Assembly: GCF_015689195.1 (NCBI RefSeq)
Contig: NZ_CP065044.1
Span: forward strand, 4,092,001-4,156,000
Length of the DNA: 64,000 nt
Direction of reading: 5' to 3'
Source: Pectobacterium aroidearum
GTDB taxonomy: Bacteria > Pseudomonadota > Gammaproteobacteria > Enterobacterales > Enterobacteriaceae
A program made the position numbers and the translations under genes. This document shows positions 1-9,879 of this stretch, piece after piece (the first letter of the stretch is position 1; every line of letters starts with the position of its first letter). The notes under the pieces were generated by a model. The model saw nothing but the letters and a program-made list of their open reading frames with translations. It did no database searches and was not told the DNA's origin.

Positions 1-6
1 TCATAT

Positions 7-22
7 TGTGACATACATCACT
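7..22. promoter_or_regulatory. Candidate CRP site upstream of acs
   Basis: The sequence TGTGACATACATCACT matches the CRP palindrome TGTGA-N6-TCACA at 9 of 10 conserved positions. It lies about 190 bp before the acs start. Control of acs by CRP is established in E. coli; use of this particular site is inference. Confidence 0.6.
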
Positions 23-206
23 TATCGCGTTTTGGCTACCACGAAAAAACTGCCTGTTTTCTGAACCAAAAGACTATCTTTTAAGTAACGCCTCACTGCT
101 TTTCCTGCATTGCGTGATCAATCGCGCAAAAAAGAAACAAAGATAACTGGTTAACTACAATTAACCATTATTTGACATAGCATTAACATGTTTAAGGAGA
201 AGCGCT

Positions 207-2168
207 ATGACACAACATAATAAACATGCCATTCCCACCGCAATTGCGGAAAATGCACTGATAAATGCCCAGCAATACGAAAATATGTATCGGCTGTCCG
301 TTGACGATCCCGCCGCTTTTTGGGGTGAGCAGGGAAAGATCGTCGATTGGATCAAACCCTATAAAACGATCAAGAACACCTCATTCGACCCTGGTCATAT
401 CAGTATTCGTTGGTTTGAAGACGGCACGCTAAACGTGGCGGCAAACTGTCTGGATCGCCATCTGGCCGAACGTGGTGATCAAACGGCCATCATCTGGGAA
501 GGTGATGACGCGACAGAAAGCAAGAAAGTCACCTATCGCGAACTGCATCAGTCCGTGTGCCGTTTCGCCAATGTGTTGAAGTCACAGGGCGTCAAGAAAG
601 GCGATGTTGTTGCCATTTATATGCCGATGGTGCCGGAAGCCGCCGTAGCCATGCTGGCCTGCGCCAGAATTGGGGCGATTCACTCGGTGATCTTCGGCGG
701 GTTCTCCCCTGAAGCCATTTCTGGGCGCATTATCGATTCCAGTGCCAAGCTGGTTATTACCGCCGATGAAGGCGTACGCGCCGGGCGGGTTATTCCACTG
801 AAGAAGAATATTGATGAAGCGTTAAAGAACCCGAACGTCACCACCATTTCCAGCGTTATCGTTTTCCGTCGTACAGGTAAGATCGGTGAGTGGAAAGAGG
901 GGCGCGATCTGTGGTGGCACGATCTGGTTGAAAAAGCAGACGATCATTGCCCGCCAGAAGAGATGAATGCGGAAGATCCGCTATTTATCCTTTATACATC
1001 AGGCTCGACCGGTAAACCCAAGGGCGTGTTGCACACCACGGGCGGCTATCTGGTTTATGCTGCACTGACTTTCAAATACGTCTTCGATTATCATCCCGGC
1101 GATATTTACTGGTGTACGGCAGATGTCGGCTGGGTCACAGGGCACAGCTACCTACTGTACGGCCCACTGGCATGCGGCGCGATTACGCTGATGTTCGAAG
1201 GTGTGCCAACCTGGCCAGACGCCAGACGCATGGCGCAAGTGGTCGATAAACATCAGGTCAATATTCTCTACACCGCTCCCACCGCGATCCGCGCGCTGAT
1301 GGCTGAAGGTGATAAAGCGATCGAAGGCACATCGCGTGAATCACTCAGGATCATGGGTTCCGTCGGTGAACCGATCAACCCGGAAGCCTGGGAATGGTAC
1401 TTTAACAAAATCGGCAACGGTAAATGTCCTATCGTCGACACCTGGTGGCAAACGGAAACGGGCGGTTTCATGATCACCCCACTGCCCGGCGCGATTGAAG
1501 CAAAAGCCGGCTCCGCGACACGTCCGTTCTTCGGTGTACAGCCTGCGCTCGTCGACAACCTCGGTAACCCGCAGGAAGGCACTGCGGAAGGCAATCTGGT
1601 CATCGTGGATTCCTGGCCGGGTCAGGCACGCACCCTGTTTGGCGATCACGATCGTTTCGAGCAAACCTACTTTTCTACCTTCAAAGGCATGTACTTCAGC
1701 GGTGACGGCGCGCGCCGTGACGAAGATGGCTATTACTGGATCACGGGCCGCGTTGACGACGTGCTGAACGTTTCCGGCCATCGTCTGGGGACGGCAGAAA
1801 TCGAGTCAGCACTCGTTGCCCATCCCAAAATTGCCGAAGCAGCAGTGGTTGGCATCCCACACCATATGAAAGGACAGGCTATTTACGCCTACATCACGCT
1901 GAACCACGGCGAAGAGCCGTCTAGCGAGCTGTATACGGAAGTTCGCAACTGGGTACGTAAAGAAATCGGCCCGATTGCGACTCCAGATATCCTGCACTGG
2001 ACTGACTCTTTACCGAAAACGCGATCCGGCAAAATCATGCGTCGTATTTTGCGTAAAATCGCCGCCGGTGATACCAGCAATCTGGGGGATACCTCAACGC
2101 TGGCCGATCCTGGCGTCGTCGAAAAACTGCTCGAAGAAAAGCAGGCCATGAGTACCGCCTCTCAATAA
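207..2168 (+). CDS. acs: Acetyl-coenzyme A synthetase
   Basis: The cytoplasmic AMP-forming enzyme activates acetate to acetyl-CoA through acetyl-AMP, for high-affinity acetate scavenging. The 653-residue product has the usual family length. The nucleotide-binding loop [11 protein letters not shown] lies near residue 263. The C-terminal SGKIMRR motif places the catalytic lysine at residue 609, the position acetylated in the E. coli enzyme. The ATG is preceded by AAGGAG at a good distance. It heads the acs-yjcH-actP unit, so uptake and activation of acetate are probably co-expressed. Nothing unusual is seen in the protein. Confidence 0.98.
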   Translation: MTQHNKHAIPTAIAENALINAQQYENMYRLSVDDPAAFWGEQGKIVDWIKPYKTIKNTSFDPGHISIRWFEDGTLNVAANCLDRHLAERGDQTAIIWEGDDATESKKVTYRELHQSVCRFANVLKSQGVKKGDVVAIYMPMVPEAAVAMLACARIGAIHSVIFGGFSPEAISGRIIDSSAKLVITADEGVRAGRVIPLKKNIDEALKNPNVTTISSVIVFRRTGKIGEWKEGRDLWWHDLVEKADDHCPPEEMNAEDPLFILYTSGSTGKPKGVLHTTGGYLVYAALTFKYVFDYHPGDIYWCTADVGWVTGHSYLLYGPLACGAITLMFEGVPTWPDARRMAQVVDKHQVNILYTAPTAIRALMAEGDKAIEGTSRESLRIMGSVGEPINPEAWEWYFNKIGNGKCPIVDTWWQTETGGFMITPLPGAIEAKAGSATRPFFGVQPALVDNLGNPQEGTAEGNLVIVDSWPGQARTLFGDHDRFEQTYFSTFKGMYFSGDGARRDEDGYYWITGRVDDVLNVSGHRLGTAEIESALVAHPKIAEAAVVGIPHHMKGQAIYAYITLNHGEEPSSELYTEVRNWVRKEIGPIATPDILHWTDSLPKTRSGKIMRRILRKIAAGDTSNLGDTSTLADPGVVEKLLEEKQAMSTASQ

Positions 2169-2194
2169 CCCTCTGATCCACCGCTCTCTCCATT

Positions 2195-2221
2195 CCCGTA
2201 AGCCATAACGTGGCTTGCGGG
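2195..2221 (+). other. Stem-loop in the acs-yjcH gap
   Basis: CCCGTAAGCCA and TGGCTTGCGGG form an 11-bp stem (one G-T pair) with a 5-base loop. No T-run follows, so it is unlikely to stop transcription fully. It could tune expression or RNA stability of yjcH-actP relative to acs; that role is inference. Confidence 0.5.
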
Positions 2222-2293
2222 GATGTGGCTGGCGATAAATCAGGTGGTGACGTCGCGGTAATACTCAACCCTACAGATTACTGGAGACTTACG

Positions 2294-2605
2294 ATGAATG
2301 ATGCCATTTATCAACGGATTGAAAGTAACCCCTTATTCAGAGAACTGGTCAACAAACGGCAGCGTTTCGCTGTTTTTCTCTCACTGATCATGCTGGTGCT
2401 TTATGTGGGTTTTATCCTGCTCATCGCCTTTGCACCTGGCTGGCTGGGAACGCCTATCAGCCCGGGTTCCAGCATTACCCGTGGTATTCCGATTGGTGTG
2501 GGATTGATTGCGATCTCCTTCATTCTGACAGGCATTTATGTCTACCGCGCTAACGGTGAATTTGATCGTCTGACCAAACAGTTACTGGATGAGGTAAAGC
2601 AATGA
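2294..2605 (+). CDS. yjcH: YjcH, DUF485 inner-membrane protein
   Basis: This 103-residue protein is almost always encoded with ActP. It has two hydrophobic segments, near residues 25-47 and 60-82, consistent with a small two-pass membrane protein. Its biochemical role is not firmly known, and partnership with ActP is inferred from gene order. A longer frame opens at 2210. The ATG at 2294 is chosen because GGAG lies just upstream and the resulting length matches the E. coli protein. Its stop overlaps the actP start as ATGA, implying translational coupling. Confidence 0.93.
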   Translation: MNDAIYQRIESNPLFRELVNKRQRFAVFLSLIMLVLYVGFILLIAFAPGWLGTPISPGSSITRGIPIGVGLIAISFILTGIYVYRANGEFDRLTKQLLDEVKQ

Positions 2606-4260
2606 AAATACGCTTTATGATGCTGTTCGGGCTTTTGACGCTGCCGGTGCTTGCGTGGGCGGCAGATGCCCTCACGGGGGATGTTCAACGCCAGCCGTTG
2701 AATATTCAAGCCATCGTGATGTTTCTGTTGTTCGTCGGCGGTACGCTATATATCACCTATTGGGCGTCGAAGAAAACCCGTTCACGAAGCGATTATTATA
2801 CGGCTGGCGGCAACATTACCGGTTTCCAGAACGGGCTGGCGATTGCGGGTGACTACATGTCCGCCGCGTCCTTCCTCGGGATTTCTGCGCTGGTCTATAC
2901 CTCCGGCTACGACGGCCTGATCTACTCACTCGGCTTTTTGGTCGGCTGGCCAATTATTCTGTTTCTGATCGCTGAGCGGCTGCGCAACCTCGGACGTTAT
3001 ACCTTTGCTGACGTCGCCTCCTACCGTTTGCAACAGCGCCCGATCCGTAGCCTTTCCGCCTGCGGTTCACTGGTGGTTGTAGCCCTGTACCTCATTGCAC
3101 AAATGGTGGGCGCGGGGAAACTTATCGAACTGCTGTTCGGCCTCAACTACCATGTGGCTGTGATACTGGTCGGTATTCTGATGGTGATGTACGTCATGTT
3201 TGGCGGCATGCTCGCCACCACATGGGTACAGATTATTAAAGCCGTCCTGCTGCTATTCGGCGCCACCTTCATGGCCGTCATGGTCATGAAATCCGTCGGC
3301 TTCAGCTTTGACGCGCTGTTCAAGCAGGCAATGGCGGTTCACCCAAAAGGCGCTTCGATCATGAGCCCGGGCGGACTGGTTTCTGACCCCATCTCCGCGC
3401 TGTCCCTCGGGTTAGGCCTGATGTTCGGTACCGCCGGTCTGCCGCACATTCTGATGCGCTTCTTCACCGTCAGCGATGCCAAAGAAGCACGAAAGAGCGT
3501 GTTCTACGCCACCGGGTTCATGGGTTATTTCTACTTCCTGACCTTCATCATCGGCTTCGGCGCCATCCTGTTGGTCAGCGCTAATCCGGCGTTTAAGGAC
3601 GCGACAGGCGCACTCATCGGTGGCAATAACATGGCGGCGGTGCATCTGGCTGATGCGGTCGGCGGCGACTTCTTCCTCGGCTTTATCTCCGCTGTAGCCT
3701 TTGCCACCATTTTGGCGGTCGTCGCCGGTCTGACGCTGGCAGGTGCTTCTGCCGTGTCCCACGATCTCTACTCTAACGTGATCAAAAAAGGGAAAGCGAC
3801 AGAGCGTGATGAGCTGAAAGTCTCGAAAATCACCGTGCTGGTGCTGGGTGTCGTGGCGATTTCGCTCGGTATCCTGTTTGAGAACCAGAATATCGCCTTC
3901 ATGGTCGGTCTGGCCTTCTCCATCGCTGCCAGCTGTAACTTCCCGATCATTATCATCTCGATGTACTGGTCAAAGCTGACGACACGCGGCGCCATGATTG
4001 GCGGCTGGGCTGGGCTGCTTACGGCTGTTATTTTGATGATATTGGGGCCGACTATCTGGGTGAAAATCCTCGGTCACGCCACCCCCATTTACCCTTACGA
4101 TTATCCAGCGCTCTTCTCCATGCTGGTCGCGTTTATCGGTATCTGGTTCTTCTCCATCACCGATCGCTCCGAAGCGGGACAGCAGGAACGTGCACGTTTC
4201 CATGCGCAGTTTGTCCGTTCACAAACCGGCGTCGGCGCTTCAAAAGGCAGTTCCCACTAA
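2602..4260 (+). CDS. actP: Cation/acetate symporter ActP
   Basis: This is a sodium:solute symporter family permease for acetate and other short monocarboxylates in the inner membrane. The 552-residue product starts with a cleavable-looking signal segment ([20 protein letters not shown]) followed by about 13 hydrophobic segments. Sequence and length match E. coli ActP closely. It overlaps yjcH by 4 bp and is the last gene of the acetate unit, followed by a strong hairpin. In E. coli the region beyond actP leads to yjcE and ghxP; here a 29 kb block intervenes. Confidence 0.97.
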   Translation: MKIRFMMLFGLLTLPVLAWAADALTGDVQRQPLNIQAIVMFLLFVGGTLYITYWASKKTRSRSDYYTAGGNITGFQNGLAIAGDYMSAASFLGISALVYTSGYDGLIYSLGFLVGWPIILFLIAERLRNLGRYTFADVASYRLQQRPIRSLSACGSLVVVALYLIAQMVGAGKLIELLFGLNYHVAVILVGILMVMYVMFGGMLATTWVQIIKAVLLLFGATFMAVMVMKSVGFSFDALFKQAMAVHPKGASIMSPGGLVSDPISALSLGLGLMFGTAGLPHILMRFFTVSDAKEARKSVFYATGFMGYFYFLTFIIGFGAILLVSANPAFKDATGALIGGNNMAAVHLADAVGGDFFLGFISAVAFATILAVVAGLTLAGASAVSHDLYSNVIKKGKATERDELKVSKITVLVLGVVAISLGILFENQNIAFMVGLAFSIAASCNFPIIIISMYWSKLTTRGAMIGGWAGLLTAVILMILGPTIWVKILGHATPIYPYDYPALFSMLVAFIGIWFFSITDRSEAGQQERARFHAQFVRSQTGVGASKGSSH

Positions 4261-4270
4261 TCTCGCTCTT

Positions 4271-4294
4271 ATTGGCCCGCTTTCGCGGGCCAAT
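4271..4294 (+). terminator. Rho-independent terminator of acs-yjcH-actP
   Basis: ATTGGCCCGC and GCGGGCCAAT form a perfect 10-bp stem with loop TTTC, 10 bp after the actP stop. The tail TCTTCT is only moderately T-rich. rhiE converges from the other side and may share it. Confidence 0.8.
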
Positions 4295-4333
4295 TCTTCT
4301 CTGACTCCAACACTCCGCGTTATTAAAACTGGT

Positions 4334-6064
4334 TTACTCCTCGCTTAAGGTCACTACGTCGTACATCACGCTGCCGCCTTTTAATTGCAGTGTGATTGTG
4401 TTGTTGCCGTTTTTCAGCAAGTGGGATGACACAGGGATGCGGGCTACGTGATAACGACCGCTTTGTAGCGCACCGCGATAAATGGTTTTGTCGTTTTCGT
4501 AAGTCAGCGTTTCCAGCGTCTTGCCGTTTACCGCTACCGCCAGCTGTGGCATGGTCGGTTCACTCATGCCGCTATTGCTGGCTGCCGCCAATGCGATATT
4601 CAGGAAATAGTTTTTTTTCTCAGGTTGCAGGGCAAAACGGATATCCCATTTTCCCGGTTTGGTCTGCGCGTAATACCAGTCGCGTTGATAGTCGCTACGG
4701 CCAATATCGAACGTCAGATTGGCCGGCACCTCATGTTGCCAGCGGGTGTTGCGTGCCTCGTCGCCAAAGCGGAATTCACTCGCCTGCCGATTTGCCTGTC
4801 CAATCGCCCAGATAACGGGTTCGGCTTTAGGAAGAGCAATCACCGGCAGGGCTTGTTTATCACCAGAAACAGACAGCGTTTGTTCCGCCAATATTCCCGG
4901 CTGCGTACCGCTATTGGCGTAGACCGCAAGGTGGTAATTGCCCGGACGGACATGGGAAATCGCAAAATTCCCCTGTGTGTCTATCGTTGCCTGATACGAA
5001 TAACCGCGGGTTTGTACATCAAACGGTTCATCCAATGATGATGAAAGCACCACCGTCACCGGCTGCTGGCTGGCAACGCGTCCGCTAACCTGTGTGCGAT
5101 CGCGCACATAGCGGGAATCATCCACCCATTGGTACGGCCAACTGACAGCTTCCGTCAGCGCCTGACGCCGGGCATCTGCCAGCATCCGCTCGGTATCGCC
5201 CTGATTGATATACAGCAGCCACGGGCCGTAGAATTTTTTCCAGCCCGGAGGCGCTACCATATCTGGCGTACCGAAGTGTGAACCCGTCATGTAGTTCAAA
5301 ATGATCGCATCCTGATGCACCAGTAAATCCTGCTTGAGCGCATCACCGGAGAAATACTCCCGATTACCGTGAATCAACCACGCCCCGACGCCATTACCAA
5401 AAACACCCCAAAAAGGCGCAGCACGCATATAGCCAGCAAAATCATATTTGGAATAGATACTGCCATCCGGTAGCCGCCAGGTTTCATCTTGTACCTTCGG
5501 CGAGGCTTCAAGCTGGCTGTAGAGCAGCGGTTTACCCTGACGATCGCCGTTATAGAGATGGTCTAACCGGGCAGGATCGAAGCGGTATACGTTACGTAAT
5601 TCACTGACTTTAACGTCCTGACTGCCGCGATTCTCCGCCACTACATAGCTGTAAAGTCCACTAACGCCGCGACGCATAATCAGGTGATATTCAAGCCGCA
5701 ACAGCCCGTCCCGCTCGTCGATATAGGCGACATGCGCCATCTCACGATCGTTGCGCAGCACCTCTACCCGCTCGGGGACAAAATCTTTGACGCCTTTAGC
5801 ATGAACATCGTTGACATAATAATCGAGGTAAGCGCTACGAGTTTTGCTCGGATCGCGCGCCGCACCGGACAAATTCGTGACGATATTTTTGCCTCCCGTC
5901 ACCATACGCACCGCGCTGCCATCCTCGCCAAATGCGACGCTGAGTAAGCCGTTATCCAGCACGGTATTCAAACCAGAAACGGATAACGACACCGCATTAT
6001 CCTGCGCGCTATAGCTATAGGGCGCCAGCATGGCCCCCACCAACAACAAGACAGATCGCTTCAC
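4334..6064 (-). CDS. rhiE: Rhamnogalacturonate lyase, PL4 family, secreted
   Basis: The predicted enzyme cleaves the rhamnogalacturonan I backbone of pectin by beta-elimination and acts outside the cell. The 576-residue product has a signal peptide (MKRSVLLLVGAMLAPYSYS) and the three-part PL4 layout: a large N-terminal catalytic domain, a central fibronectin-like segment near residues 335-400, and a C-terminal carbohydrate-binding-like jelly roll. Overall sequence resembles Dickeya RhiE. The start codon is GTG, supported by AGAGGG at a proper distance. It stands alone at the downstream end of the minus-strand block. In relatives such genes respond to rhamnose and KdgR; no convincing operator was found here. 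Confidence 0.93.
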   Translation of the reverse strand: MKRSVLLLVGAMLAPYSYSAQDNAVSLSVSGLNTVLDNGLLSVAFGEDGSAVRMVTGGKNIVTNLSGAARDPSKTRSAYLDYYVNDVHAKGVKDFVPERVEVLRNDREMAHVAYIDERDGLLRLEYHLIMRRGVSGLYSYVVAENRGSQDVKVSELRNVYRFDPARLDHLYNGDRQGKPLLYSQLEASPKVQDETWRLPDGSIYSKYDFAGYMRAAPFWGVFGNGVGAWLIHGNREYFSGDALKQDLLVHQDAIILNYMTGSHFGTPDMVAPPGWKKFYGPWLLYINQGDTERMLADARRQALTEAVSWPYQWVDDSRYVRDRTQVSGRVASQQPVTVVLSSSLDEPFDVQTRGYSYQATIDTQGNFAISHVRPGNYHLAVYANSGTQPGILAEQTLSVSGDKQALPVIALPKAEPVIWAIGQANRQASEFRFGDEARNTRWQHEVPANLTFDIGRSDYQRDWYYAQTKPGKWDIRFALQPEKKNYFLNIALAAASNSGMSEPTMPQLAVAVNGKTLETLTYENDKTIYRGALQSGRYHVARIPVSSHLLKNGNNTITLQLKGGSVMYDVVTLSEE

Positions 6065-6131
6065 AGTCAGCCCTCTTGTATTCCACTGTTTAGACAGAAA
6101 CGTTTATCGCGATGATTCGGGCTACGGCAAA

Positions 6132-6207
6132 TGCCAGATATTAGGGGAAACACGGTGATGAGGTTCCCGCAGGGACACCTCGCACCGTGGTAGCCCCGTG
6201 TATCTCG
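6132..6207. repeat. 76-bp imperfect palindromic repeat, copy 1
   Basis: This interval matches the reverse complement of 43403-43478 along its whole 76-bp length with scattered substitutions. It is itself an imperfect palindrome: GGGG..CACGGTG..GAGGT..CCC-GCA-GGG..ACCTC..CACCGTG..CCCC. RNA from it would form a long hairpin. It behaves like a small non-coding dispersed element of the ERIC or MITE kind, though it does not look like ERIC itself. No gene is disrupted. Confidence 0.8.
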
Positions 6208-6318
6208 GTATGGCACCAAACCTTGTCGCTGAAATTAAAAATTTCTGCCATTTTAAATAGATAGGATAGGGATATCAGGAACAACATAATCGAGGGGATA
6301 AGCGCCCTCCTTCACGTC

Positions 6319-6347
6319 ACTGCCAGCAGAAACAGGAAGCTGGCAAT
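6319..6347 (-). terminator. Weak hairpin after the M50-HlyD gene
   Basis: TGCCAGC (6321-6327) pairs with GCTGGCA (6339-6345), with an outer CA/TG pair on each side. It lies about 45 bp beyond the stop of the last export gene. No T-run follows on the minus strand, so termination is uncertain and read-through into rhiE cannot be excluded. Confidence 0.35.
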
Positions 6348-6391
6348 GACAGGAAGAAAGTCAGGATCGACATCGCAGAAATCAAAACTGA

Positions 6392-8521
6392 TCAGAATGA
6401 CAGTTCGCGAATCAGTACCGCAGACACCACCTTCCAGCCGCGAACCAGCAGGCTTTGCGCCTCGCCGTCCATCACCACCGTGCCGCGCAGCACCTGCGGC
6501 TGAGCACGATAATCGTCCGGCAGACTGAGTAGCACGCGATAAACGGCCTGTTCAGGGTGCAGTTTGCGCTGTGCATCGCTCAGCGTGGCAATATCGCCGC
6601 CGTAAATCGATGCCAGCTCTGGCGCAGCGTTCAGATCGCGGGTGGCCGTGCTGGCGATCTCCACAATGGTGAGCGGCAGCGACAAGCGGCTGACATCCTG
6701 TAAATAAAACGTCCCCTTTGCGCCCGTGTGAAGTCGCTGCCAGTCTTTTTCCGACACGAACGCTTCCACCAACCCGCCGGTCGGCTTGGTGACAACCGCT
6801 AGCCATTCACCCTGCCCCAGCCACTCACCCGTTGCCAACGGCGTTGCCATGTCAGCCACCACGCCGTCTATCGGCGCACGTACCGTCAGTTGTTCTGACT
6901 GACGCTGCAATACCTGTAACTTTTGTAACGCCGCGTCGTGCTCCCGCTTCACTCGCAGGTGGTCACCAGCCGCTTCCTTGTTGAAAACCTGAAAGGAACT
7001 TTGCCAATTCAGCGTAGCGATTTGTCGCTCCAGCTGTTGCCGTTCGTGCACCAGCGCGTCAGACGACAGCGTAAATAGCGTCTGTCCCGCGCGCACAGGC
7101 TGACCCACCTGTACTTCAATGCGCTGAACCATCGCAGGCACTGGCATATACAGGCTGCTTTGCTGTTCCGCCCGCAGCAGAGCTGGCGCATACACACCGC
7201 GCTGCCAGGGAATCATCAGCAAGAGCAGAACTACAGCGCTCACGGTCAACGTTGTCGTCATATTACGGTTCATACGGTAATCCTTACGGCGTTTACTCCA
7301 TTCGCGTACTTCATTCACCACTGGCATCACTACGAAGTAGCCGATTTCAATGGCGAAAAGCAGCATCCCCAGCAGCTTGAACGCCATGTGGTAAACCAGA
7401 ATCGCGATACCGGTAAACAGGAAAAAACGGTATATCCACACCGCGAAGGCATACCCCACCAGCGTGCGTTGTAGCCAGCGGGGAAAGTGTTCCGGCGGCG
7501 CATCCCCCAAGCCAAACAGCCATTCCCGCATCTGCCAGCGGCCGATCGCAAAACCCCGATTTTGCAGGTTCGGCACCTGTAACCCATCGGAAAGCAGGAA
7601 ATAGCCATCGAAACGCATCAGCGGGCTGAGGTTAATCGCCAGCGTCATAATCCAGGTAGTCGTTGCCAGCATAAACGCCGCGCTGCGCAGCATACCGTCC
7701 GGCAAGAAGCTCCATGCCAGCGTCGCCCACGCCGCCAGCACCAGTTCGGTCATCATGCCTGCCGCACCAATCGCCATTCGCTGTCGGCGGCGGGTGAGTT
7801 TCCACGACCCAGAGGTATCGGTATACAGCACCGGCATCATCACCAGAAATGCGACACCCATCGTGGCAACCCGCGCACCAAAGCGCTTGCAGGTGTAGGC
7901 GTGGCCGAACTCATGCAGGATCTTGGTAAAACACAGCGTCAGCCCCGCCAGCGCTGCACCTTCCAGCGTGAAGAAATGCAGAAAGGTATGCTTGAACGTT
8001 TCCCACTGGCGTCCGGCAAGAAAGAGCCCCAGCACGGCCACCAGCAGCGTCAGTTTGAGGAAAGTCCGACTGAAAAACGGCTCAACCCACCGTAGCGTCG
8101 CGCCCAGAAAACGATCGGGATGCCATAAGGGAATACGGAAAAACAGATAGTTCTTCAACAGCTTGCGCCAAATGGAAACGCGCGACTGCTCTACCTGACG
8201 AGAAAATTGCGCCAGCGCGTCATCGCCGGAAACGCGCGTCAGGCTGTTAGCCTGCAAGAAACGGTTGAAATACTGCACATCGCTGTCATCGAGCGTTAGC
8301 GCAGAAGTTTGGTTAACCTCGGCCACAATCTGCGCCGCGTTCCCCATCGACCAACGCGATAACATCGCCATTTCTGCCCAACCGATACGGAAATAGAGAC
8401 CACGCAACGGATCTTCCAGCGTCCAACTGGGGGATCCGTCGCGATTAGCCGGCCCGGCGTGCAGGATCAGTTCATCGCGCAGCGGGCTGAGTCCGGCGGC
8501 TGGGGTCGCACCTCCGGCCAT
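6392..8521 (-). CDS. M50 site-2-type metalloprotease fused to HlyD-like adaptor
   Basis: This 709-residue inner-membrane protein joins two functions. Residues 1-110 form a small soluble domain with a faint PqqD/RRE-like look. Residues 150-430 are polytopic and carry an intact M50 zinc site: HEFGH at 203-207 and NLSPLMRFDG at 297-306 with Asp305 as likely third ligand. Residues 440-709 resemble an HlyD adaptor with a biotinyl-lipoyl segment split by a short coiled coil. It is last in the tolC-like, hlyD, GAF-hlyD, M50 gene set and starts 2 bp after the preceding stop. No ABC ATPase is present nearby, so it occupies the inner-membrane position of an export apparatus. Whether it cleaves, transports, or both is unknown. 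Confidence 0.85.
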   Translation of the reverse strand: MAGGATPAAGLSPLRDELILHAGPANRDGSPSWTLEDPLRGLYFRIGWAEMAMLSRWSMGNAAQIVAEVNQTSALTLDDSDVQYFNRFLQANSLTRVSGDDALAQFSRQVEQSRVSIWRKLLKNYLFFRIPLWHPDRFLGATLRWVEPFFSRTFLKLTLLVAVLGLFLAGRQWETFKHTFLHFFTLEGAALAGLTLCFTKILHEFGHAYTCKRFGARVATMGVAFLVMMPVLYTDTSGSWKLTRRRQRMAIGAAGMMTELVLAAWATLAWSFLPDGMLRSAAFMLATTTWIMTLAINLSPLMRFDGYFLLSDGLQVPNLQNRGFAIGRWQMREWLFGLGDAPPEHFPRWLQRTLVGYAFAVWIYRFFLFTGIAILVYHMAFKLLGMLLFAIEIGYFVVMPVVNEVREWSKRRKDYRMNRNMTTTLTVSAVVLLLLMIPWQRGVYAPALLRAEQQSSLYMPVPAMVQRIEVQVGQPVRAGQTLFTLSSDALVHERQQLERQIATLNWQSSFQVFNKEAAGDHLRVKREHDAALQKLQVLQRQSEQLTVRAPIDGVVADMATPLATGEWLGQGEWLAVVTKPTGGLVEAFVSEKDWQRLHTGAKGTFYLQDVSRLSLPLTIVEIASTATRDLNAAPELASIYGGDIATLSDAQRKLHPEQAVYRVLLSLPDDYRAQPQVLRGTVVMDGEAQSLLVRGWKVVSAVLIRELSF

Positions 8522-8523
8522 CG

Positions 8524-9879
8524 TTAAACCCCCAGCCAGACGCGCAGAGAGGCCAGCGGTTTACGCAGCAGGTAGACGAACAATACCGTGCGTTTCCCGT
8601 ACAGCTTAGCCGTCCCCTTCAGGCCCACGCGCAGCTGTGGATCATCCTGCGTAAAGCGAGCCCGCAACCGATAGGCCATCACATTATCCGGCGTTGGCGC
8701 GGCGCGGTAGCCAATCTGCTCAAGCCGCGCGTCCTGTGCCGAATTCGGTGCAACATTGAGGAACAAGCGCACATCCGCGCCGTTTTCCAGCGCAATCGCA
8801 TCCGCTGCGGGCAACTGGATCTCCAGTTCAACATCGTGCGGATCGGCGATCATCATGATGCGTTCTCCCACCGCCACCGAGCGCCCAATCCAGTCGTTGC
8901 TATCATCAAAAATCGCCACGCCGTCGCGCGGGGAAGTAAGCTGCATGCGTTCTTGCTGACGTTGGAGAAAATCCATGTCGCTCTGCGCCTGCTCGCGGCG
9001 GCTTTGCAGCACGGCCAGACTGGCTTTGCTATTGGCATCGAACAGCGCCTGCTGCTGTGCCTGACGATACTGGGCATCAGCCGTAGCGAACGCCTGCCGC
9101 GCGGATTCCAGCCGATTTTCCAGTTCGCGCACGTCCAGCCGCACCAGCGGCTGATTGGCACTGACACTCTGATTAGGACGAACCAGAATATCATCCACCA
9201 CGCCCGCCACAGGCGCACGCACCATTACCGGACGGTGTGCGACGATCTCTGCCGGTGCCAGCACCGACTGGCGAACCGGGATCAATAAGATCAACACCAG
9301 CGCCACGATCCCCGCCAGGATCAAACGACGTTTCTTCGGACTGGTGTTGGTCTGCCGACGACGTTGCTTCAGCAAACTCGACCAGGCGTGCGCGTAGGCG
9401 TCCGCCAGTTTTTCCAACAGCACGATCTCAGCAGGCAGCCACGCGCTGTCCCGCGCTAGTACCAGCACCAGCGGCGCATCACTCTGCGGTAAACGCAGCG
9501 GCAACCAAAGTAAAAACTCCGGCAGATGTTCCTGCCACAAAATTTGGTCATCGGCAGGCAGCTCGCGGCATTGCAGCGTCTGCGTTTGACGCCCTTCTTC
9601 CTGCCACTGGCGGCACAGGCGACTAAATTCGGTACAAAATGGCGCGTTGTGATCGAGCGATGCCAGCCCGGAAGCCGCCTGCAAGCGCTGTTTATCGCAG
9701 TCCCACAGCAGCGCCTGACGATACTTCACTACGTTATGCGTCTCGTTGACGATAAAAAACGCCAGTTCATCCAGCGTTTCACGCGCTCTGGCACGGCTTT
9801 GCAGTTGTAATAGTTCGGCCAGCAGCGCCAGCCGGATATCCTGTTCAGTTTGTGCTGCGGTCGTGTTCCGTTCGGTCAT
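8524..9879 (-). CDS. GAF-like domain fused to HlyD-type periplasmic adaptor
   Basis: The 451-residue protein has a cytoplasmic N-terminal part (about 1-180) resembling a GAF sensor domain, a basic stretch KKRR, one membrane helix at about 185-201, then a periplasmic adaptor with barrel-sandwich halves around a coiled coil (about 240-330). A cytoplasmic sensory domain on an export adaptor suggests that assembly or opening is gated by a ligand or partner; this is inference. The start overlaps the upstream adaptor gene by 4 bp (ATGA) and the stop lies 2 bp before the M50 gene, so the genes are tightly coupled. The GAF call rests on layout and weak similarity. Confidence 0.75.
   Translation of the reverse strand: MTERNTTAAQTEQDIRLALLAELLQLQSRARARETLDELAFFIVNETHNVVKYRQALLWDCDKQRLQAASGLASLDHNAPFCTEFSRLCRQWQEEGRQTQTLQCRELPADDQILWQEHLPEFLLWLPLRLPQSDAPLVLVLARDSAWLPAEIVLLEKLADAYAHAWSSLLKQRRRQTNTSPKKRRLILAGIVALVLILLIPVRQSVLAPAEIVAHRPVMVRAPVAGVVDDILVRPNQSVSANQPLVRLDVRELENRLESARQAFATADAQYRQAQQQALFDANSKASLAVLQSRREQAQSDMDFLQRQQERMQLTSPRDGVAIFDDSNDWIGRSVAVGERIMMIADPHDVELEIQLPAADAIALENGADVRLFLNVAPNSAQDARLEQIGYRAAPTPDNVMAYRLRARFTQDDPQLRVGLKGTAKLYGKRTVLFVYLLRKPLASLRVWLGV

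Larger units (their letters stand above)
6065..6391. other. rhiE upstream region carrying a dispersed repeat
   Basis: This 327-bp gap between the M50 gene and rhiE must contain the rhiE promoter. It holds repeat copy 1 (6132-6207), beginning only 68 bp before the rhiE start, an AT-rich palindrome GAAATTAAAAATTTC at 6231-6245, and a hairpin at 6319-6347. No protein-coding frame is convincing. Confidence 0.6.

Noticed and set aside
105-130. Second CRP site before acs
   Set aside because: CGTGATCAATCGCGCA matches only about 6 of 10 conserved positions.
6231-6245. Palindrome GAAATTAAAAATTTC as a KdgR operator for rhiE
   Set aside because: The spacing between TGAAA and TTTC arms is 7 rather than the expected 5 bases, and it is simple AT sequence.
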